A DNA stretch of 64,000 nt from the NCBI GenBank assembly GCA_026018925.1, contig JAKSZU010000016.1:9248940-9312939 (forward strand). Direction: 5' to 3'. Position numbers and translations under genes: made by a program. Below the pieces are notes generated by a model. It saw only the letters and a program-made list of their open reading frames with translations, did not search any database and had not been told where the DNA came from. The first letter of the stretch is position 1. Every line of letters starts with the position of its first letter. Source of the DNA: Tupaia tana. Lineage: Eukaryota; Chordata; Mammalia; Scandentia; Tupaiidae. Shown here piece by piece: positions 22,494 to 33,258 of this stretch.

Positions 22494-22736
22494 TTTTTTT
22501 AGATTTTTTTCTATGGAACACATGCACTAGCAGGAGAGACGGAGAGACAGAAAGTGAGAAATCACCTCCCAGGGGGCTGGCCATGCCACAATTCCTTCTC
22601 CTCCATTCTCCTTGAGATTTTGGGCATGCATGCACATGGGCCTGGAGTGAGTTTTAAGTCACCCGAGTTCAGAACTTGAGCTATGATTGACTACATGGGA
22701 GTCCAGCGACGTAACCATGACGCCATCTGCTGGTCC
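22494..22736 (-). mobile_element. Family A SINE, middle
   Basis: TTTTTTTCTATGGAACACATG, body, and a head ending GCCATCTGCTGGTCCC. The target duplication TCAA(T/C)GA(G/A)CTAAT flanks it. Confidence 0.89.
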
Positions 22737-22869
22737 CTCAACGAACTAATATTAACATACCGTTATTAACTGAGGTCCATATTTCATTCCTGTGTCTTCA
22801 GTCTTTCCCCAAGCCCCCTTTCTCTTCTAGGATCTCATCCAGAGTACCACATTACATTTACTCATCAGG

Positions 22870-22896
22870 TCTCGCTCGCTCGCTCGCTCGCTCGCG
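22870..22896. repeat. (CTCG)n tetranucleotide repeat
   Basis: Six to seven CTCG/GCTC units in a row, CpG-rich and pure. This is unusual in a genome where CpG repeats decay quickly. Confidence 0.95.
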
Positions 22897-22917
22897 CACT
22901 CACTCTCTCTTTTTTCC

Positions 22918-23174
22918 CTCACTTTTTTATTTCTTTTTAGGCTTTTGCCATAAGGCCCATGTGCTTGCCAGAGAGAGACAGAAAGAGAGAAAGTGAGAAA
23001 TCTCCCCCCAGGGGGAGATAGCCACACCACAATTCCATCTCCTCCAGTCTCCTCTTGGGACTTTGGGTGTGCACACACATGTTCCCAGTGTGATTTTCAA
23101 ACCAACAAGTCCGGGACTCGAACTGCAGTCAGCCATCTCCAGCACCTCAGCCACTATGCCTCCTGTTGGCTCCA
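22918..23174 (-). mobile_element. Family A SINE, middle/old
   Basis: T-rich tail, GGCTTTTGCCATAAGGCCC, body, and a head ending GCCTCCTGTTGGCTCC. Confidence 0.86.
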
Positions 23175-23177
23175 GGC

Positions 23178-23424
23178 CTCCTTTATTTCTATGCCAGAGG
23201 GCGCATGAGCATGCATGCAGAGAGAGAAACAAAGCAACCCCAGAAGGCCTGTCATACCATCACCCTTTTCCTTTTTCCTCCATTCCTGCTCCCTTCACTG
23301 ACCTGGGCATGCATGCACACGTGCCCAGTGTCGGCCCTAGGGCGGGAGTTCAAACCTTGGCCAGTCATGTCAAATCGGACTTTCTCTGCAAAGTCTTTAG
23401 CCCCTGTGCTATGGGGCCAGCCCG
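23178..23424 (-). mobile_element. Family A SINE, old
   Basis: GCCAGAGGGCGCATGAGC, body with GGCATGCATGCACACGTGCC, and a head ending GTGCTATGGGGCCAGCCC. It directly adjoins the preceding copy. Confidence 0.84.
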
Positions 23425-23949
23425 CCTTGGCAGTTTTGAGAACATAGACTGAGTATTTTAAAGACCGCCCTGCAGTCTGGGTTTGTCTGATGTCTTCCTC
23501 GTAGTTAGGCAGGACTTACGGCTTTGGGGGACAAGAACGCAGAGGTGAAGAGCCGTTCTCTCGCATCACGTCAAGAGCACGTGCGAGCACACGGTGTGGA
23601 CCTTGACGGCCAGGGTAGGGTGGTGCTCATCAGGGCTCCTGGCAGTGAGCTCCCCCACCCCGCGGGCCCTACTGTTCTGAAGGAAGTTACCGCACAGATC
23701 ACGCCTAAGGGGCGGGAAATCGTGCTCTACCTCCTCGAGAAGGGGCGATCTACAGAAGCTGTTGGGGATTCTCCTGCATCTCTCCATTTCTTTCTTTCAT
23801 TATTGATACATTTCAGTGTGACTCGTGTGTGAGAATATGCATAAATGACACTGCGGTGTTTATTCTGTGACTCAAAGTTTTCAGGCCTGGCCATTTGGGA
23901 GCTCTTTCAGTTGGTTCCAGTGTCTCTTTAAGGCGTCCCCATTGCTCTG
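23425..23949. other. Unique sequence
   Basis: No repeat is recognised. The plus frame 23524-23832 (102 codons) is open but unsupported. Confidence 0.4.
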
Positions 23950-24075
23950 TGTGCATGCATGTGTGCGTGCGTGTGCATATGTGTGTGTATGTGTGAGTGC
24001 ACCTGTGTGTACATGTATGTGTGTGTGTTTATGTGCATGTGTGTGTATTGTGTGTGTGTGTGTGTGTGCGCATAT
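23950..24075. repeat. GT-rich imperfect repeat
   Basis: About 125 bp of TGTG/CATG/TGCG sequence with a pure (TG)n near 24050-24068. It is composition-driven. Confidence 0.92.
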
Positions 24076-24111
24076 TCAGTCATTTATTGTGTCTTCATTT
24101 TGGGGAAAGTT

Positions 24112-24336
24112 TCATGTGTTTTGTTTTGTTTTGCCAGAGGGTGTGTGCACTTGCCAGAAAAAGGTATGTGGTCCCACTGCAATCCCTTTTCCTCCATTTC
24201 TCCATCCTGTGGGATTTTATGCATGCATGTGTGCATTCCCTGAATGTTTTTTAAGCCTCTGGAGCCAGGATTTGAACCACACAGTCAGCCATGTGAGATC
24301 CAGCTGCCTTAACCACCAGGCCACAGAGTTAGTCCT
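24112..24336 (-). mobile_element. Family A SINE, old
   Basis: TTTTGCCAGAGGGTGTGTGC, an internally shortened body, and a head with CCTTAACCACCAGGCCAC and AGAGTTAGTCC. Confidence 0.8.
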
Positions 24337-24762
24337 TGTTTTGCATTTTGAGTGCCCTGTGTATACTCTTACTTTTGGCTACTACAAAGTGCTGTAGGTT
24401 TATCCTGAATATCTTGTCTCCCAACCCTAGAAACGGCCTTCCTCCAAGAAACCCTGGTGCCTTCTGCTGGAGAATGGAATTAGAAACCAAGACCTAAGGG
24501 CTGGATGTCCTTGCCCTTCCATCCGGGCCCACTCAGCAGGCGGAGCCAGAAGTCAATGTGTCTACACTGGCAGAGTGTGGAACATCTGTGTCAGTGTCTC
24601 CGACTCTAATCCAGTACTCCACGGATTATTCCAGCCTTCTCTTCTTGTCTGTCTGTAACTCCACAGTCCAACACTGAGAGCCCTTGTGCCCCATCTACCA
24701 TACATTTATTTTGCTATTCAATTTTAGTATTCTTGTCCAGGGGATTTAGAACTGTTGACCAG
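24337..24762. other. Unique sequence
   Basis: Nothing is recognised. Confidence 0.4.
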
Positions 24763-25015
24763 GCCAGCGGGGTGGTGCAGTGGTAATGCATCACTCAACA
24801 CGCATATCCACACGGGAGGCCCGGGCCCAGCTCCCTGCTGACCTGGACACTCTGGCAGGTGTACTCATCATCCTGGCCAGCGGGAATGCTAAGGAGGATC
24901 CCAGAGTAAGATCCCGTGGAAGGCACTTGTCTTTCCTTCCCTCTTTCACTCACTATCATGAAAGAAAGAAAGAAACTTAAAATAAATAAATAAATAAATA
25001 AATAAACAAACAAAC
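24763..25015 (+). mobile_element. Family B SINE, best-preserved copy
   Basis: Head GGCCAGCGGGGTGGTGCAG, A-box-like TGGTGCAGTGGTAATGC, body with CTGGCAGGTGTACTCATC and GGAGGATCCCAGAGTAAG, a CTTTCCTTCCCTCTTTCACTC segment, and an (AAAT)n(AAAC)n tail. It is tRNA-like at its start, but its body is unrelated to family A. Confidence 0.85.
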
Positions 25016-25202
25016 CATGTGCCCAGAGAGACCACTTCCCCAGCTGGAGGGCAATGCTTGAGCAGTTACGTTTGCCTGGGGTTTTCTAATCTCCTCCTTT
25101 CCAAAGTGAGTGGGTCAGCCCCGGCTCTCCGTACTCCCTACCCCCTCCAGGGCAAGTATGTCAGGAGTTTTTTTGTTTGTTTGTTTGTTTTGTTTTGTTT
25201 TT
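25016..25202. other. Unique sequence ending in (GTTT)n
   Basis: Short unique sequence and a GTTT/TTTG simple repeat at about 25167-25202, adjoining the next SINE tail. Confidence 0.5.
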
Positions 25203-25352
25203 AAGAATTGTTTATTTATTTAACTTTATCTGTGATTATTATTTTTTTTAGGTTGGCCAGAGAGAGACAGAAAGAAAGGGAAAGTGGAACTCCAACCATG
25301 GTCGGCCACGTGGGAGTCCAGCACCTTAACCACCACCCCACCTGTCGCATTT
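25203..25352 (-). mobile_element. Family A SINE, short type
   Basis: TTTATTTATTTAACTTTATC tail, GGCCAGAGAGAGACAGAAAG, then directly GGAACTCCAACCATGGTCGG and CACCTTAACCACCACCCCAC. The central body is absent. Confidence 0.85.
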
Positions 25353-25699
25353 GCAACACTGTTAGATTCTGTTATCAGAAAGAATTCCACCCGGGATCCT
25401 CTGACCTCCTAAGTGATGTTTCACACTTGCCTATGTTGAAGTGGACTCTTCGGGCAGCAATGTTCTAGTGGTTTTGACAAACGTCTAGTAGGATGGTCCG
25501 CTCTTACAGAAGTCTCACTGTCCTGGGAGATTTCCTGTCCTTCACCATTCCAGTCATTGCCGCTATTTTTACATTCGTTTTTCCATTTTCAAGCTAGTAA
25601 ATGTTTTAGGTGAATACCAAATAATGACATATAGGAAATCATATAGCAATGTAATTTTAATTGCTTTGTGTAATATATTTATAACAATGAAAGGTTTTT
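25353..25699. other. Unique sequence
   Basis: No gene or repeat is recognised. Confidence 0.4.
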
Positions 25700-25874
25700 T
25701 TAAAAAATAATTATTTTATTTAACTTTATTTATTTTAATTTGATCAGAGAGGGACAGAGTAAGAGAGAAAGAGAGATAGAAAGCGAGAAAGCAAGCCACC
25801 ACGTCTGGGACTCAAACCATGGTTGGCCATGTGGGAGTCCAGCATCCGTAACCACCACGCCACCTGCCAGCCTC
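25700..25874 (-). mobile_element. Family A SINE, short type
   Basis: Same short structure: T/ATTT tail, GATCAGAGAGGGACAGAG, AGCAAGCCACCACGTCTGG, GTAACCACCACGCCACC. A target duplication CAATGAAAGGT(G)TTTTTT lies at 25684 and 25875. Confidence 0.9.
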
Positions 25875-27139
25875 CAATGAAAGGTGTTTTTTTTTTTTTT
25901 TTTTTTTAAATAGTGCTATGTTAAAATATGTTTGTTTTGCAGTTTTCATACCTTCTGTCTCATATTAGGTACAATAACTTACAAGCTAAAATTTCTTTGA
26001 GACCATGTGCTCTTGCAGAGAAGAGAGCAAAATTCCAGAAACGTCCCTGCTCTGGAAGGGATCAGGGCCTGGCCATGCCCAGCAAACCACCAAACCATGG
26101 CAATACAGCACCAGGGTTTAAACAGGAGCTCAGCTCGCCATCGAACCAAGTGACCTTTCAGCACTTTTACAAGTTGGTGGTTTAAAAACTTAGCCAGGCA
26201 GCCAACTTTGGCCCCACCCATTTTGTAAAGTCCCAAGTATTGCAAGGAAGGTCGCAAATGCCCACAGGGCAGCCAAGATAGGAGCCACCTGAAGGATAAT
26301 TTATTTACCCGCTTGCAGTCAATGGCTCTTTTTCATTGACTACAGTTTTATGGTCTCAAGAGCAAATCACATGGCGGTAAAATTTTATGACTTACATTAA
26401 TTCAGTGTCCTCGGCTGTCATGTTTCTCAACGTGCTGTCAAGCCCCAGGAATGTATTTCAGGCTATTTCCAAGGGAAGCAGTGCAGAGACTTATCAGACA
26501 ATATTTCTAGCAAGACTTCCTGATGAAGCAGGTGGCTTCTGTCACACACACACACGCACTCCCTCGTATGTTCGAGGCTGGGAGATGCATTTTTTGGGAA
26601 AGCAGCCACACCGCAAGGACATCCTTTTGAATGTACTTTGTGATCCCACACTCGAGTTTTCTCTGCTGGAGTCGTTTCAGGCTCCATCAGGCATGGTGAG
26701 GGGAAAGCGTGAGCCGGCGGTAGAGAAGGCAGGAGAGGAGGAGCGAGGAGGAGAAAACGGCTAGGAAGAAGGGAGTCGTGAGGTAGAAGGAAACAAGAAG
26801 GAGAAGAGAGAACATGAGAAGGAAGACATTTCTTCTGCACTGTTTCAGGTCGTGGGCTGTCACTTGTTCCTCATGGCTACAGACAAGCAGGATGACCAAG
26901 TTGACACCAGAGAAGCCAAACGAGGGAGGGAAAATTGGAGAATGTCAAGAAAAATGAAGCCGGAGGCAAAACCCTCACCAGGCAGCCAATCATTTCTCTC
27001 AGTGTGACTTCCTTGTCATTTAATGTGATTACATTTGCTGCCTCTACAAAGACGAATGACAATTAAATGTAAATAAGTTATAAAAATAGAAAAATAGAAT
27101 TGTCTCCAAGACACACTCATATTGAAAATGTAAGTCCAG
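25875..27139. other. Unique sequence
   Basis: About 1.26 kb with no recognised repeat. A short (CA)n lies near 26543. Open frames at 26387-26764 (+) and 26463-26840 (-) are mutual shadows in a purine-rich tract at 26700-26830. Confidence 0.4.
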
Positions 27140-27219
27140 GACCAGGTGAAGGTATGGTGGTTCAGGTGGCCAACGGTGCCAAGTGAATCCTGGGCCTGTA
27201 GCTTGAAAACCCCACCGGG

Positions 27220-27262
<43 letters not shown>

Positions 27263-27366
27263 CCCAAAATTCTAAAAGGAGAGAGAGATGAAGAAGGGAC
27301 TGCTTCCTCATTTCCCTTTTCTCTCTTTGTCTCTCTCCAGCGAGCCCAGATGCCCTGGGTAAATTT
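27140..27366 (+). mobile_element. Family A SINE, old, with TG/CG expansion
   Basis: Head GGACCAGGTGAAGGTATGG, body, GTCTCTCTCCAGCGAGCCC and a degraded tail. The internal alternating repeat at 27225-27262 is (TG)n followed by CGCGCG, then TG. Confidence 0.8.
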
Positions 27367-27500
27367 AAATATATATATAATATAATATAAAACTAGTATG
27401 ACATATAATATTTATGCATATCTCCAGAAAGCCATGGGGAAGGAAAATTAGGGCTATCAAAAGGGGTAGAAGACTTGCCATCCTAAACCTCTTTGAACCT
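27367..27500. other. AT-rich unique sequence
   Basis: A TATA-type simple run at 27369-27392, then unique sequence. Confidence 0.5.
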
Positions 27501-27767
27501 TTTTTTTTTTTTTTTTGGAGAGGTTTTTGCTATAGGGTGCGTGCACTCGCCAGACAGACAGAGAGAGACAGAGAGATAGAAAGCGAGAAATCACCCCCCC
27601 AGGGGGGATGACCACGCCGCAATCCCTTCTCCTCCATTCTCCTCTCAGGATCTTGGGCACGCACGCACACACGCCCGGCGTGAGTTTAAGCCACCGGGTC
27701 CAGGACTCGAACCGCGGTCGACTACATGGGAGTCCAGCGACATAGCCATTACACTAACTGCTGGTCC
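27501..27767 (-). mobile_element. Family A SINE, young
   Basis: T16, GGAGAGGTTTTTGCTATAGGG, full body and a head ending CTAACTGCTGGTCC. The target duplication TGAACCTTTT is on both sides. Confidence 0.94.
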
Positions 27768-28091
27768 CTGAACCTTTTGATCTGAATCATGAGTACATAT
27801 TTCCTGACTGAAAATAATTTTGTTTTAAATTAGAAAGCCCCGGTTTTAAAAAAAATGGTTTTTCTGCCTCTAACATACTCTTTCTTAACTAGAGGTGATA
27901 CATGTGTGATTGGGTATTAATCACTAATCCATAGCGTCCTGGTTTCTCATGCCTTCAAAAGCCTTTCCTCCTTTAAAATGAAAACTGTATTTTATGGGGC
28001 TGACATAAAGATGAATATATTAAGCCCGTATATTAAAACACCTTCTCTTCTGATATTGAGAGAAAGTAAAGGATTGCTGTGGCTTGCCGGA
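27768..28091. other. Unique AT-rich sequence
   Basis: Nothing is recognised. Confidence 0.4.
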
Positions 28092-28217
28092 GGGCCTGGA
28101 CACTGTCTCCACGTTGCTTACTGACTCGATCGCCCCAACGATGCCCTTCATCAGCTGATGGGCCTGGACAATGTCTCCACGTTGCTTACCGACTCGATCG
28201 CCCCTTCATCAGCTGAT
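28092..28217. repeat. Local tandem duplication (68 + 58 bp)
   Basis: Unit 1 (28092-28159) and unit 2 (28160-28217) both begin GGGCCTGGACA and contain TGTCTCCACGTTGCTTAC and GACTCGATCGCCCC. They differ by a few substitutions and a 10-bp deletion (AACGATGCCC) in unit 2. Confidence 0.93.
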
Positions 28218-28811
28218 GGGTCTAACGCACTCATGTCCTTTGTCACCGCATGGTCACCGTGGCCTGATTCCTGGAGTGCGGGGTCAGTGCCGTCTGTGAC
28301 CTGGTGTCATCCTCACACTGCTAAGTGCCACTGGTTGAATTTAAACGATCTTCCTTCGCAAGGTCTTTTCTTGTAAATAAGCTAAAGACATATAGCGCTG
28401 GTATCGTAAGGTTGACAAAAGCAGCACTGTGGGACTCCAGAGGATGCCTTTCCTCGGAAGGAAGGGTTTGGCGGTCTCCATGTTTCTGCCCGGTAGAGGC
28501 GGGTAGATAAGATAGTGAAGAGCACAGTCTTGCCATTCTTTCCTCTGTTAAGACTCTGAGGCCATGGGAATTTAGGGGGGGGGGGGAAAGAAAAGAAAAA
28601 GATAAGGCAAGATAAGATTTTTATAAAAAAGCAAATTCCAAGGATTCTCCTTTTCTTCTTGAGAGTTAAGTATTGTCCCTAGAGTCTCAGAATTCTTAGC
28701 ATTCGTGACGATGACGGCCTTCAGAATAAAATAAGACATTTATTTGCCAGATTGATCTCTTTGTAAACATAGTCCAAGTTCACAAAGGAACCTCAGGATA
28801 AGGCCTTTTTA
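28218..28811. other. Unique sequence with poly(G) tract
   Basis: Unique, with a run of 12 G at about 28575-28586. No gene is recognised. Confidence 0.4.
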
Positions 28812-28996
28812 AAAAAAAAAATTTAAGTATTTAATTCAATTTATAATTATTTTAAAAAAATTTTCTATAGAGCATGTGTGTTCACCAGAGAAAGAAAGAA
28901 AAAAAGTGAGAAAGCAAGTTGCCAGGTCCAGGACTCAAACTGTAGTCAGCCATGTGGGAGTCCAGTGCCCCAACCACCATGCCACCTGCTGACCCC
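28812..28996 (-). mobile_element. Family A SINE, short type
   Basis: AT-rich tail, TTTTCTATAGAGCATGTGTG, AAGCAAGTTGCCAGGTCC, and a head ending GCCACCTGCTGACCCC. It has the signature but lacks the central body. Confidence 0.87.
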
Positions 28997-29011
28997 AAGG
29001 ATGAGGTCTTT

Positions 29012-29276
29012 TTTCTTTTCTTTCCTTTTTTTTTTTCCTGAGAGATTTTTGCTATAGGTCCTGTGTGCTCATTGGAGGGACAGAGAGAAAGCAAGAATTC
29101 ATCCCCCCAGGGGGATGGCCATGCCGCCATCCCTTCTCCTCCATTCTCCTCTCAGGATCTTGGGCACGCACACACATGCACCTAGCATGAGTTTTAAGCT
29201 GCCGGGTCCAGGACTCGAAGTGCGGTTGACTACGTGGCAGTCCAGCGACATAGCCATCACATCATCTGCTGATCCC
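29012..29276 (-). mobile_element. Family A SINE, middle
   Basis: Poly(T), GAGAGATTTTTGCTATAGG, full body and a head ending ATCATCTGCTGATCCC. It lies just downstream of the short copy. A GAGG(C/T)CTTTTT-like motif occurs before, between and after the pair, which suggests both used the same target. Confidence 0.9.
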
Positions 29277-29399
29277 GAGGCCTTTTTAAAAGTAATAAAC
29301 CTCCCTGACTGCAGCCCTTCTGCAGACTGTGGGAGGACCCTAGCGACAGGGCTGGGAACACCCCTAAAAGCAGGCACCCCAGAGAGCTACGCGGAAAAG

Positions 29400-29920
29400 A
29401 CATGCTTAGCGTCTGTATTGCAGCTCCTAGACTCTTCTCCCAGGTCTTTGTATGGCCGAGCCTTGTCTTCAAGGTCTCTGCTCAATGTCCTCCCCAAGAG
29501 AACTTCTCTGACCACCCGACCGATCCTTCTTCATGCTGCTCCCGTTTATTCTCCTGAAGGTACATGTGGTCACCTGAAATCACTCGAGTTTTGATGGTTC
29601 GTTTGTTCATTTTTCAGTTTATTGACTTATTCCCTCCATAAGTGAGAGAGATGAGGGGAGACAGCGCTCCCAACCGGGGAGGCCACCGTGCGCGCCCAGC
29701 CTCCTCCGCCGGGAGGTCTCCGGGAGGTCTCTGGAACCTTCCCAGGTGGGTCAGTCCCGCCGAGTGTACTTCCATCGCCTCCCCCTGGTGTTCTTGCTGT
29801 CCATTTTCCTCCACGAGAGTTTAAGCTCCATGAGAGTGGACGTTGTGTATGCCTTGTTCACCGCTGGACTCTGTGTGTCTGGTGGGTGCTGGCGGATGTG
29901 TGTGGAAGGAATGAGTCCAA
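29400..29920 (+). mobile_element. L2 LINE 3' fragment, split by a family B SINE
   Basis: L2 words run along the plus strand: TCTCTGCTCAATGTCC, GAACTTCTCTGACCACCC, then after the SINE GTTTAAGCTCCATGAGAGTG and CTTGTTCACCGCTGG. It is ancient and non-coding. Confidence 0.75.
29603..29775 (-). mobile_element. Family B SINE inside L2
   Basis: TTTATTGACTTATTCCCTCC tail, AGAGATGAGGGGAGACAGC, GGGAGGTCTCTGGAACCTTC and CAGGTGGGTCAGTCCC. It is internally shortened compared with the 31905 copy. Confidence 0.7.
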
Positions 29921-30392
29921 AGCCTCCTCCAGAGAACGCTGGAAACAGACAGCTGAGTATTTCTGGGGAGGAAGCAGGAGTGGTTTACTGGGCCATGGCA
30001 TGTTCGAGCCCGGGTTAGGGGCTGGGTGTCCTAAACAGGCATCAGACCCCATCCCTCCCTGCACAGGTAAGAAGTACCTCAGGACAGAACCTTCTGAGAG
30101 GCAGCGGGCCCAGCTGTTTCCAATTCTCAAGGTAGGCCTCAGACCACAACTTGAAAATAAAGGCGTATGAAAATCAAACACGGTAACACTGAAGTCATCA
30201 TCTCTAAGATAAAGAACAGTCCGTCTCCTCTCACACAGCTGACGTTAACCCCGGTGAGACCCTCTGAGCACGGTTAGCAAACAAGCAGCTCTCTCCTTCA
30301 GAGCTTGCAGACCAGCTAGCGATCTCCTCTCTCCCAGCCCCTTCCTCTGCTTCCCACTCCAGGTTGGTAAAAAGGACTAAAACCTCCTGAGA
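29921..30392. other. Unique sequence
   Basis: Nothing is recognised. The plus frame 29688-30170 begins inside repeats. Confidence 0.4.
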
Positions 30393-30705
30393 GTTTACCC
30401 TATCTTGGCCACTAGGCTAGGTGTCTTATATTCCCCTTTAATTATCCACTAATTTTTTTTAAAGCAAAGGTAGCTTATTAAGTGAAAATACACTCCCGAG
30501 AGGTAGGAACTGGCCCAAGTAGAGAGAGAGAGAGTGGTTCTAGGGCCCCCAGTAGCTACATTCTCTGAGGTTTATAACTTTTTAATCTAGGTCATGTCAA
30601 ATTATCTGCATTTTACGGAAGGGACACTTAGGCTTAAAGACAGACAATTTGCCTGAGGCCACCCAGCTGATACGGTGGACTTTGGGTGCTGTCTTGGATT
30701 TCTGA
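30393..30705 (-). mobile_element. MIR fragment(s)
   Basis: CACTAGGCTAGGTGTCTTAT and, further on, TGCATTTTACGGAAGGGACA, GACAATTTGCCTGAGGCCAC and CCAGCTGATACGG are the antisense of MIR core and flank. About 130 bp of non-MIR sequence lies between the two parts. Confidence 0.65.
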
Positions 30706-30738
30706 GGCTGCAACCTGGATTAAGAGATGGTCGTTGAG

Positions 30739-30985
30739 GGGCCAGCAGATGGCATAATGCTTATGTCACTGGACAACCACATGGCTGACTGTAGCTCGAG
30801 TCCTAGACCTGGTGGTGTGTGTATGTACGTGCCCAAAATCCCGAGAGGAGACTGGAGGAGAAGGGATCGCAGTGTGGCCATCCCCTCTGGGGGTGATTGC
30901 ATGCTTTCTATCTCTGTGTCTCTCCCTGCCTCTCCAGCGAGTGCACGAGCCCTATAGCAAAAACCTCTCTAAAAAAGAAAAGAGA
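30739..30985 (+). mobile_element. Family A SINE, middle
   Basis: Head GGGGCCAGCAGATGGCATAA, B box GCTCGAGTCCTAG, body, CTATAGCAAAAACCTCT and tail. The target duplication (A)GATGGT(C/T)G flanks it. Confidence 0.92.
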
Positions 30986-31011
30986 GAAATGGTTGCTGTT
31001 TTAATCATGAT

Positions 31012-31245
31012 GCAGAGTGTGTGTGCAAACAAGAGGGAGAGAGAGGCGAGTGCCCACCACGGGGCTCAGTCATGCCTCCATCCACTTCCTCCAGACGTCC
31101 AACCCACCTGGATCCTGGGCACGCACACATGCGTTTGGCGTGTTGCACGCCCACCGGACCAGAGACTTGAACCACGATCAACATATGGCTCTCAGCTGCC
31201 CAGTCCTGAAGGCTGCTGGCTGTCCTGCCCCACAGATACTGGGCC
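31012..31245 (-). mobile_element. Family A SINE, old
   Basis: The AGAGTGTGTGTGCAAAC start, GGGCACGCACACATGCG, AGAGACTTGAACCACGATC and a degraded head are recognisable. Confidence 0.7.
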
Positions 31246-31904
31246 AGAAGATTCTGTAACTTAATTTCTCACTAATAATTCACAGTAGTCAACATTCAGA
31301 AGTTCTCTATATAGATTTACTATAAAAACTCGCTCCTACCCATGGCTATCTAATTTCTCTCCCCAAAGGCCACCGATATCATAAGCTTCTAGAAGATCTT
31401 TCTAGACATATTTTATGCATATACAAGTCAATAGAAGTGTGTGTGGTTTTTTGTCAGTGTTTTGCTGTAGAAAAGGAACATATACAGAAAAAGAATTCAT
31501 TCATCTCTCTTATGGCTTCTGGGTTTTATATCAGAGTTATAAAAGGTTTGGGTTTTTAGTCTCCAGATTAATTCTCTGGCCAAGACTACCAAAGTTAACC
31601 CAGCGTGATAAACAACCTCAGAATCTGAGTGGTGATGAAGCTGGTTCTTGTTCACGTCGTATGGACCCTGCCGACATGTGCGTCTCTTATTGCCGTGTTG
31701 GGACAACAGTGTGTGGCGTGTTGCATGGCGTCACAGTTCACGAGCCAGAGCAAGTCCCTGCCCCACGTGGGTAGGCCAGAGCAATTCTGGTGGGCACCGA
31801 AGCCTGGGAGTGTGTGTGAGCGCCATGATGGCTACCATAGGCTCCTTCTCCTTTTTCTCTTGAGTCAAGATATGTCTTTCGATGTGAGTTCTGCTTTTCT
31901 TCTA
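31246..31904. other. Unique sequence
   Basis: No gene is recognised. A weak old-repeat feel near 31590-31640 (GCGTGATAAACAACCTCAG) cannot be assigned. Confidence 0.4.
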
Positions 31905-32156
31905 GTTTTTAAAAAGTATTTATTTATTTCCTCTGTGAGCAAGAGATACGGAAACAGAGAGACAGAAAGACAGTTCCCCTAACCTAACAGGATCTCGGTG
32001 TCAGCCCTCCTCCCGGCCCAGCTAGCCTGGATCATGAGGGTGCTCACCTGTGTACTCAGAGAGGTCTCCAGATGTAGATATGTATCCAGAACCTTCCCGT
32101 GTGGGTCAGCCCTGTGGAGCATTGCATTTTACAGCTGTGCCACTGCCTCAACCCTG
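31905..32156 (-). mobile_element. Family B SINE
   Basis: TTTATTTATTTCCTCTGTGA tail, ACAGAGAGACAGAAAGACAG, AACAGGATCTCGGTGTCAGC, CTCAGAGAGGTCTCCAG, CCGTGTGGGTCAGCCC and CTGTGCCACTGCC. This is a nearly full-length copy. Confidence 0.82.
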
Positions 32157-33022
32157 CTTTTTTTATTAACCTCAATGCTACAACTTTCCCCAACCCATTT
32201 GCAAGCAAAGAAATGCAATACAGACCCCCACACTAGTAGATTTCTCTGATTGGGCCATGAGATGAATTTGAGCATCTGGGTGGGGGGGGGCCTGTCCGGA
32301 GAGAGACGGCCCGTCCTCACACACAATGCACTGTGATCTCCGGGGTCCCAGCCTTTCGCATAGGCCGTTGTTCTGTAAGTATGAGGAGGCTTCAGCCTTC
32401 TCACTGCAGGAGCCGCGAGGAGACTATTAACCTCTATCTAGTTTAGCTTTTCTGGGTGCAACATCTGGAACAAATGCATAAATTAATGCCGGCTCCTTTT
32501 ACATAAAAATAAATAGCCTGTATCCTACAGACCCAGTGAAAGGTACATTTGTTTAGATAGGGAATATTTTGCAGATTTTGCAAAGCCAATAGATCTTGGA
32601 GCTTACAACATAAACAATGAGGAAACTAAAATAAACCCGTGTGGAGCCTAAGAGATAGGAACATTCTCCTCAGCATGAATCATGAGCTCATTAATGTTCC
32701 TAAAAATGGAAACTAAGTTCATTTTTGCCCCGTCAGCAGCCAGAGGACAGGAGGGACCCAGTACCTGGCTGTGTTCAAATGTAGAATATCTGGAGATGAG
32801 AGGTATGTGTGTGTCTTAGTTTTCGGTTTGCTACAGTGCCATCTCTCAGAAGCTCCCCCCAAGTAATTGGGGTTCCTTTTGAGGCTATGTACATGAACAT
32901 TAAGAGAAATCAGGACCTCCCGGCAGCCTAAGCACAGAAACATACACACTGGGACTTTGACGGAGGGGAGCTGCATTCCAACCAATCCCAGAAACTCTTG
33001 AATATTTAGCAAAAGTAAAGAG
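32157..33022. other. Unique sequence
   Basis: About 0.87 kb with a poly(G) run near 32281-32290. Nothing else is recognised. Confidence 0.4.
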
Positions 33023-33258
33023 GGACCAGTGGATGGCATAATGGTTAGCTTGCTGGACTCCCAGGTAGTCGACTGCAGTTCAAGTCCAGGACCCAGCTTA
33101 ATAACGCACGCTGGGTGTATATGTGCTCCAAATCCCAAGAAGAGAATGAAGGAAACGGGATTATGGCATGGCCATCCCTCCTTGCAGGGGTGATTTCTCG
33201 CTTTCTTTCTCTCTGGCAAGTGCACCCATCCTATAGCAAAAATCTCTCTCTAAAAAAT
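33023..33258 (+). mobile_element. Family A SINE, middle
   Basis: Head GGGACCAGTGGATGGCATAA, B box AGTTCAAGTCCAGG, a shortened body, and CTATAGCAAAAATCTCTCT. Confidence 0.9.
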
